From: Leifsonia sp. Root227
GTDB taxonomy: Bacteria > Actinomycetota > Actinomycetes > Actinomycetales > Microbacteriaceae
Direction of reading: 5' to 3'
DNA: 64,000 bases
Assembly: GCF_001428745.1 (NCBI RefSeq)
Contig: NZ_LMIO01000003.1
Span: 868,001 to 932,000, forward strand
The notes under the pieces were generated by a model. It searched no databases, was not told where the DNA came from, and saw only the letters and a program-made list of their open reading frames with translations. Shown piece by piece: positions 59,704 through 64,000 of the stretch. The position numbers were made by a program, and so were the translations under genes. Numbering within the stretch: the first letter of the stretch is position 1; every line of letters begins with the position of its first letter.

Positions 59704-60570
59704 TCAGGGAAGCGTGAGCACCTCCGCGCCGCGTTCGGTGACGACGAGCGTGTGCTCGAACTGCGCCGTGATGCTCTTGTCGCGGGTGACGACCGTCCAG
59801 TCGTCCTCCCACATGTCCCACTCGTGCGTGCCGAGGGTGAGCATCGGCTCGATGGTGAACACCATGCCGACCTCCATCACATCGTCGTGCAATGGAGCGG
59901 AGTCGTAGTGCGGGATGATCAGGCCGGAGTGGAAGGCCGCGCCGACGCCGTGGCCGGTGAAGTCGCGCACGACGCCGTAGCCGAACCGTTTGGCGTACGA
60001 CTCGATGGCGCGGCCGATCACGTTGACCTGCCTGCCGGGCGCCACGGCCTTGATCCCGCGGTTCAGCGCCTCGCGGGTGCGCTCGACGAGCAGCGCGACC
60101 TCCTCGGCGGCCGTCCCGGCGATGAAGGTCTGGTTGCTGTCCCCGTGGAAGCCGTTCTTGTACGCGGTGATGTCGATGTTGACGATGTCGCCGTCCTCGA
60201 TCGCGGTGTCGTCCGGGATCCCGTGGCAGATCACCTCGTTGACCGAGCTGCAGATCGACTTCGGGAAGCCGCGGTACCCGAGCGTGGACGGGTACGCCCC
60301 GTTCGCGATCAGGAACTCGTGCCCGATCACGTCGAGCTCTTCCGTTGTAACGCCGGGCCGCACGCTCTCGCCGACGAGCGCGATGGCCTGGGCGGCGATC
60401 CGGCCGGACTCGCGGATCAGCTCGATCTCGTCCGGGGTGTACACGTCCGATCCGGTGTACGGAGACGGCTCCTTCTTGCCGACGTACTCCGGCCTGGCGA
60501 TCTCGGCGGGGACGGAGCGCAGGGGACTTACGCGTCCCGGAATCAGGTGACCGGCGGAATCCTTGGGCAT
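59704..60570 (-). CDS. map: Methionine aminopeptidase, type I
   Basis: Map (288 residues) removes the initiator methionine from new proteins. The dimetal ligands fall in [22 protein letters not shown] (two Asp), [11 protein letters not shown] (His), FTIEPM (Glu) and [10 protein letters not shown] (Glu). The N-terminal extension (about 40 residues, [21 protein letters not shown]) is common in actinobacterial MapA-type enzymes and may aid ribosome binding. ATG 60570 is chosen; the longer frame to 60714 is antisense to the neighbouring small gene. A TAAGCT box lies 7 nt upstream. Confidence 0.95.
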   Translation of the reverse strand: MPKDSAGHLIPGRVSPLRSVPAEIARPEYVGKKEPSPYTGSDVYTPDEIELIRESGRIAAQAIALVGESVRPGVTTEELDVIGHEFLIANGAYPSTLGYRGFPKSICSSVNEVICHGIPDDTAIEDGDIVNIDITAYKNGFHGDSNQTFIAGTAAEEVALLVERTREALNRGIKAVAPGRQVNVIGRAIESYAKRFGYGVVRDFTGHGVGAAFHSGLIIPHYDSAPLHDDVMEVGMVFTIEPMLTLGTHEWDMWEDDWTVVTRDKSITAQFEHTLVVTERGAEVLTLP

Positions 60571-60575
60571 AGGAT
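60570..60575 (+). promoter_or_regulatory. Candidate -10 box (TAGGAT) for the 70-residue protein gene
   Basis: TAGGAT is 7 nt before ATG 60583 and shares its first base with the map start codon on the other strand. It is predicted leaderless. Confidence 0.42.
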
Positions 60576-60577
60576 CA

Positions 60578-60583
60578 AGCTTA
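60578..60583 (-). promoter_or_regulatory. Candidate -10 box (TAAGCT, minus strand) for map
   Basis: TAAGCT then 7 nt (TGATCCT) then the map ATG (60570). It overlaps the start codon of the divergent 70-residue gene, so the two promoters occupy a 12-base intergenic gap. Confidence 0.4.
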
Positions 60584-60795
60584 TGACCGGCGAGAATGAC
60601 CACGGAATCACCCAGGACGCCGAACACAAGTTCTGGTACAACATGAAGACCGGCCAGGTCGAACAGGGTTTCCTGTCGCCTGCCCCCGACCGCGTCGGCC
60701 CGTTCGACACGCACGCCGAGGCGGAGAACGCCCTCGAGAAGCTGCGCGAGAACAGCGCCAAGTGGGCTGAGGACGACGCGGCGGAGAACCGCTAG
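60583..60795 (+). CDS. Small conserved-looking hypothetical protein (70 residues)
   Basis: This is a 70-residue soluble, acidic protein. The block [44 protein letters not shown] resembles the short SPOR-like or methionine-aminopeptidase-adjacent proteins common in actinobacteria. A conserved beta-hairpin (WYN..TGQVE) is followed by an amphipathic helix. Function is unknown. The start ATG 60583 is supported by the adjacent -10 box. The stop overlaps the convergent panB stop by 4 bases (60792-60795). Confidence 0.78.
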   Translation: MTGENDHGITQDAEHKFWYNMKTGQVEQGFLSPAPDRVGPFDTHAEAENALEKLRENSAKWAEDDAAENR

Positions 60796-61643
60796 AAGCT
60801 GTGCTCGGGGGCGGGGAACGTCCCGTCCTGCACATCCGCCTTGTACGCGGTCGCTGCCTGGGTCAGGACCCCCTGCAGATCGGCGTACTGCTTCACGAAG
60901 CGCGGGATGCGGCCGGTGGTGAAGCCTGCCCAGTCCGTCCAGACGAGCAGCTGCCCGTCCACATCCGGGCCGGCGCCGACGCCGATGGTCGGGATGCGCA
61001 GCTCGGCCGTGACCCGCGCCGCCACCTCAGCAGGCACCATTTCCATGACCACTGCGAACGCGCCGGCGTCCTCGACAGCGTGCGCATCGGCGAGCAGCTG
61101 CTCAGCGCCTTCGCCGCGACCCTGGATGATGTGGCCGCCGAGCCCGTGCTCGCTCTGCGGGGTGAAGCCGATGTGCGCCATGACGGGGATGCCGGCATCC
61201 ACGATCCGGCGGATCTGCTCCGCGCTGCGAACGCCGCCCTCCAGCTTGACCGCGTGCGCTCCCGTCTCCTTCATGAACCGCACCGCTGTGTGCAGCGCCT
61301 CCAGCGGCCCCGTCTCGTATGAGCCGAACGGCATGTCCGCCACGACGAACGCGCGCTTGACAGCACCGGCCACCGCGCGGGTGAGCGGGATCAGCTCGTC
61401 GACCGTGACGGGGAGGGTCGTCTCGTAGCCGAGCACGTTGTTGCCCGCCGAGTCGCCGACCAGCAGGAAGTCGATGCCTGCCGCGTCGAAGATCTGCGCG
61501 GTGAGCTGGTCGTAGCTGGTGAGGCCGGTGAACTTGGCGCCCTCCTCCTTCGCGGCCTGGAAGTGCCTGGTGCGGACGCGCTTGAGCGACTGCATCGACG
61601 ACGTCGTCGGGTGGGCGGACGGCATAGGAGACTGCTCTGACAT
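60792..61643 (-). CDS. panB: 3-methyl-2-oxobutanoate hydroxymethyltransferase PanB
   Basis: PanB (283 residues) makes ketopantoate from 2-oxoisovalerate and methylene-THF, the first committed step of pantothenate synthesis. Conserved blocks are [40 protein letters not shown] (metal and substrate site), [20 protein letters not shown] and the C-terminal RFVKQYADL. The first 20 residues are variable. The ATG follows a TAGACT box by 6 nt. No panC or panD is in the window. Confidence 0.96.
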   Translation of the reverse strand: MSEQSPMPSAHPTTSSMQSLKRVRTRHFQAAKEEGAKFTGLTSYDQLTAQIFDAAGIDFLLVGDSAGNNVLGYETTLPVTVDELIPLTRAVAGAVKRAFVVADMPFGSYETGPLEALHTAVRFMKETGAHAVKLEGGVRSAEQIRRIVDAGIPVMAHIGFTPQSEHGLGGHIIQGRGEGAEQLLADAHAVEDAGAFAVVMEMVPAEVAARVTAELRIPTIGVGAGPDVDGQLLVWTDWAGFTTGRIPRFVKQYADLQGVLTQAATAYKADVQDGTFPAPEHSF

Positions 61644-61649
61644 GGCCTC

Positions 61650-61655
61650 AGTCTA
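61650..61655 (-). promoter_or_regulatory. Candidate -10 box (TAGACT, minus strand) for panB
   Basis: TAGACT, 6 nt, then the panB ATG at 61643: predicted leaderless. Confidence 0.48.
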
Positions 61656-61716
61656 ATGACGCGTTCAGACTCGGAAACGGACGAGCCCGGCGCCTGAATC
61701 GAGCCCTCGAAACCAC

Positions 61717-61722
61717 TAGTCT
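61717..61722 (+). promoter_or_regulatory. Candidate -10 box (TAGTCT) for glnA
   Basis: TAGTCT predicts a start near 61729, about 18 nt before ATG 61747, with the ribosome site AAAGGGG at 61736-61742. This gene therefore has a conventional short leader, unlike panB across the gap. Confidence 0.45.
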
Positions 61723-61746
61723 GGGAAGGCTGACGAAAGGGGCAGG

Positions 61747-63084
61747 ATGGACAAGCAGCGCGACTTCGTTCTTCGCACGATCGAGGAACGTGGCATCAAG
61801 TTCGTGAGGCTGTGGTTCACCGACGTCGTCGGCACACTCAAGTCCGTCGCCATCGCGCCCGCCGAGGTGGAGGGCGCGTTCAGCGAGGGGCTCGGCTTCG
61901 ACGGCTCCGCCATCGAGGGCCTGACCCGCGCATACGAGTCCGACCTGCTCGCGCATCCGGACCCCACCACGTTCCAGATCCTCCCGTGGCGCGGCGAGAT
62001 CGACCCGACGGCGCGCATGTTCTGCGACATCACCACCCCGGACGGGCAGCCGTCGGTGTCCGACCCTCGCAACGTCCTCAAGCGCACGCTGGAGAAGGCG
62101 GCCGACCGCGGGTTCACGTTCTACACGCATCCCGAGATCGAGTTCTACTTGCTCAAGTCTTCGGCGTTCGACGAGAACGGCCCGGAGCCCGTCGACTCGG
62201 CAGGCTACTTCGACAACGTGCCTGGCGGCACGGCCCACGACTTCCGTCGGCGGTCGGTCAGGATGCTCGAAGACCTCGGCATCTCCGTCGAGTTCAGCCA
62301 CCACGAGGCGGGGCCGGGTCAGAACGAGATCGACCTGCGCTACGCGGACGCCCTCACCACGGCCGACAACATCATGACCTTCCGCACGGTGATCAAGGAG
62401 GTCGCCATCGAGCAGGGCGTGTACGCCACGTTCATGCCGAAGCCGCTCTCCGGCCACCCAGGCTCGGGGATGCACACCCACATGTCGCTGTTCGAGGGCG
62501 ACACCAACGCGTTCTTCGAGGCAGGCGCCGAGTACCAGCTCTCCAAGGTCGGCCGTCACTTCATCGCCGGCCTGCTGCGCCACGCGCCGGAGATCACCGC
62601 CGTGACAAACCAGTTCGTCAACTCGTACAAGCGCCTCTGGGGCGGCGATGAGGCGCCGAGCTTCGTCTGCTGGGGACACAACAACCGGTCGGCGCTCGTC
62701 CGCGTCCCGCTCTACAAGCCCAACAAGGGCCAGAGCTCGCGCGTCGAGTACCGCGCCATCGATTCCGCGGCCAACCCGTACCTCTCGTTCTCGCTCATGC
62801 TGGCCGCCGGCCTCAAGGGCATCGAGGAGCAGTACGAGCTGCCGCCGGAGGCCGAGAACAACGTCTGGGCCCTCAGCGACGCTGAGCGCCGTGCCCTCGG
62901 ATACAACCAGCTCCCCGCGAGCCTCGACCACGCCATCTCGCTGATGGAGGAGTCGGAGCTGGTGGCGGAGACCCTCGGCGAGCAGGTCTTCAACTACGTG
63001 CTGCTGAACAAGCGGCAGGAGTGGTCGGCCTACCGCGCCCAGGTCACGCCGTACGAGCTGCGCACCAACCTCGAGATCCTTTAG
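61747..63084 (+). CDS. glnA: Glutamine synthetase, type I (GlnA2-like)
   Basis: This 445-residue GSI enzyme makes glutamine from glutamate and ammonia. N-terminal KFVRLWFTDVVGTLKSVAI and GLGFDGSAIEG are followed by the metal-site EIEFYLL, the HHEAGPGQNEIDLRYADAL loop, GSGMHTHMSLF and the ATP-site NRSALVRVP. A tyrosine in EEQYELPPEAENNVW occupies the position of the adenylylation loop. Length and lack of the long insert suggest the GlnA2 class of actinobacteria. It is immediately followed by glnE after 5 bases. Confidence 0.95.
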   Translation: MDKQRDFVLRTIEERGIKFVRLWFTDVVGTLKSVAIAPAEVEGAFSEGLGFDGSAIEGLTRAYESDLLAHPDPTTFQILPWRGEIDPTARMFCDITTPDGQPSVSDPRNVLKRTLEKAADRGFTFYTHPEIEFYLLKSSAFDENGPEPVDSAGYFDNVPGGTAHDFRRRSVRMLEDLGISVEFSHHEAGPGQNEIDLRYADALTTADNIMTFRTVIKEVAIEQGVYATFMPKPLSGHPGSGMHTHMSLFEGDTNAFFEAGAEYQLSKVGRHFIAGLLRHAPEITAVTNQFVNSYKRLWGGDEAPSFVCWGHNNRSALVRVPLYKPNKGQSSRVEYRAIDSAANPYLSFSLMLAAGLKGIEEQYELPPEAENNVWALSDAERRALGYNQLPASLDHAISLMEESELVAETLGEQVFNYVLLNKRQEWSAYRAQVTPYELRTNLEIL

Positions 63085-63089
63085 GCGCC

Positions 63090-64000
63090 GTGCCGCGCGA
63101 CCAGCTCTCACTGACCACTCTCGCGCGGTCGGGCTTCGTCGGCCTGAGCTCGGTGCGTGCTCAGCTCGACGAGCTGGCAGCGCTCACCGGGGTGACGGTC
63201 GAGGACGCGCTTCCCGCGTTCTCGGTGGCCGCCGACCCTGACACGGCGCTCGGCTGCACGCTCGCCCTGGTGCGCCGTGCTCCCGACCGCGCAGCCCCGT
63301 ACCTGCGCAAGCGGGCCGCGGCCAAGCGCATCCTGAAGGTGATCGGCGCGTCGGAAGGGATCGGCGAGTTCTTCCTGCGGCAGCCGGACCAGCTGGATGC
63401 GCTGAGCGAGCCCGTCACGCGCCTCCCGTCGGCCGCCGAGCTGCGCGACGACCTGCTGGAGGCGGTCGGCGCGGTCGACGGCTTCGCCTCTGTCACAGAG
63501 GAGGAGGCCTGGACCGCTCTGCGCATCCGGTATCGCAGGCGCCTGGTGCAGGTGGCGAGCTTCGACCTGGAGCAGGCGGATCCCGTCGACGGCTTCGACG
63601 CGGTCGCCGCCACCATCTCCGACCTGGCGGGCGCGGCGCTCGAGGCGTCGCTGGCGATCGCCAGGCGGCAGACCAGCGGAACAGGCCCCGGCCGGTTCCC
63701 GGAGGCGGAGGTGCGCGCGACGCGCATCGCGATCATCGGCATGGGCAAGGCGGGCGCCCGCGAGCTCAACTACGTCAGCGACGTGGATGTGATCTACGTC
63801 GCGGAGGGCGATGAGGAGGAAGGCGTCTCCTCCGGCCGCACCGTCGACATCGCCACGCGGCTCGCGATGCTGACCATGCGGGGCATCCACGATCCTGCCA
63901 TCGAGCCCGGCCTCTGGGAGGTCGACCCGAACCTGCGTCCAGAGGGCAAGGACGGCGCTCTGGTGCGCACTCTCGAATCGCACATCGCCTACTACGACAG
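63090..64000 (+). CDS. glnE: Bifunctional glutamine synthetase adenylyltransferase/deadenylyltransferase GlnE (3' truncated by window edge)
   Basis: The frame starts at GTG 63090, 5 bases after glnA, and stays open to the end of the window (about 303 residues). It shows the nucleotidyltransferase core of GlnE: YRRRLVQVASFDLEQADPVDGF upstream and the signature GMGKAGARELNYVSDVDVIYV, whose DVD aspartates bind metal. It is followed by AMLTMRGIHDPAIEPGLWEVDPNLRPEGKDGALVRTLES. GlnE adds or removes AMP on glutamine synthetase in response to nitrogen status. Only about the first third of the usual length of about 1000 residues is present. Confidence 0.93.
   Translation, partial: MPRDQLSLTTLARSGFVGLSSVRAQLDELAALTGVTVEDALPAFSVAADPDTALGCTLALVRRAPDRAAPYLRKRAAAKRILKVIGASEGIGEFFLRQPDQLDALSEPVTRLPSAAELRDDLLEAVGAVDGFASVTEEEAWTALRIRYRRRLVQVASFDLEQADPVDGFDAVAATISDLAGAALEASLAIARRQTSGTGPGRFPEAEVRATRIAIIGMGKAGARELNYVSDVDVIYVAEGDEEEGVSSGRTVDIATRLAMLTMRGIHDPAIEPGLWEVDPNLRPEGKDGALVRTLESHIAYYD

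Overview
The window is a gene-dense, high-GC stretch of actinobacterial chromosome. It carries almost entirely core metabolism, cell-envelope and respiratory genes on both strands. I saw no IS element, phage gene, CRISPR array, tRNA or rRNA operon. The best lineage guess is Microbacteriaceae or a close relative. This rests on the dcw cluster ending in sepF-yggT-divIVA, the split qcrCAB/ctaE and ctaCDF respiratory genes, polyphosphate glucokinase, the actinobacterial DUF3043 and NCS1 proteins, and a MurE whose meso-diaminopimelate motif is altered (that family often has non-mDAP, type-B peptidoglycan). The family assignment is inference; no ribosomal RNA gene is present to confirm it.

Region by region. 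1-18,868 (+): division and cell-wall (dcw) cluster, rsmH (partial)-ftsL-ftsI-murE-murF-mraY-murD-ftsW-murG-murC-ftsQ-ftsZ-yggS-sepF-yggT-divIVA-lspA-rluD, mostly with overlapping start and stop codons. 18,911-29,536: dnaE, a flavin reductase, hisD, nrdR, pyrD, an RNase HI/DUF4440 fusion, a DUF3043 membrane protein, an M20 dipeptidase and an A-type iron-sulfur carrier. 29,680-38,597: the terminal respiratory chain as two converging blocks, ctaC-ctaD-ctaF (+) and ctaE-qcrC-qcrA-qcrB (-), separated by a RibD_C/DHFR-like gene and an RlmA-type methyltransferase. 38,730-42,169: trpD followed by the PTS-dependent dihydroxyacetone kinase dhaKLM. 42,253-49,987: GNAT enzyme, aspartate aminotransferase, DUF1345 protein, folA, thyA, NCS1 permease, NIF3-like protein and a coiled-coil protein with a degenerate zinc ribbon. 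50,077-50,458: the RNase P RNA gene. 50,514-58,746: a small membrane protein, then the complete kdp potassium-transport operon with its sensor and regulator (-), including an easily missed 31-codon gene ahead of kdpF. 58,886-64,000: ppgK, map, a 70-residue protein, panB, glnA and the 5' part of glnE.

How the parts work together. The mur/mra genes make lipid II and the fts/sepF/divIVA genes build the septum and organise polar growth. QcrCAB plus CtaCDEF form the cytochrome bcc-aa3 branch. thyA/folA recycle folate for dTMP. KdpDE senses potassium or turgor and drives KdpFABC. GlnE modifies glutamine synthetase.

Non-coding content. No gene-free stretch exceeds about 160 bases. The main signals are: a family of three related hairpin repeats between convergent genes; several terminator-like hairpins; many TANNNT -10 boxes placed 6-9 nt before a start codon (predicted leaderless or near-leaderless mRNAs); and three helically phased CCTAACG repeats upstream of kdp. 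No convincing novel defence or biosynthetic system is present. The most useful new items are small: the extra kdp microprotein, the hairpin family, the phased kdp repeats and the cysteine-depleted zinc ribbon.
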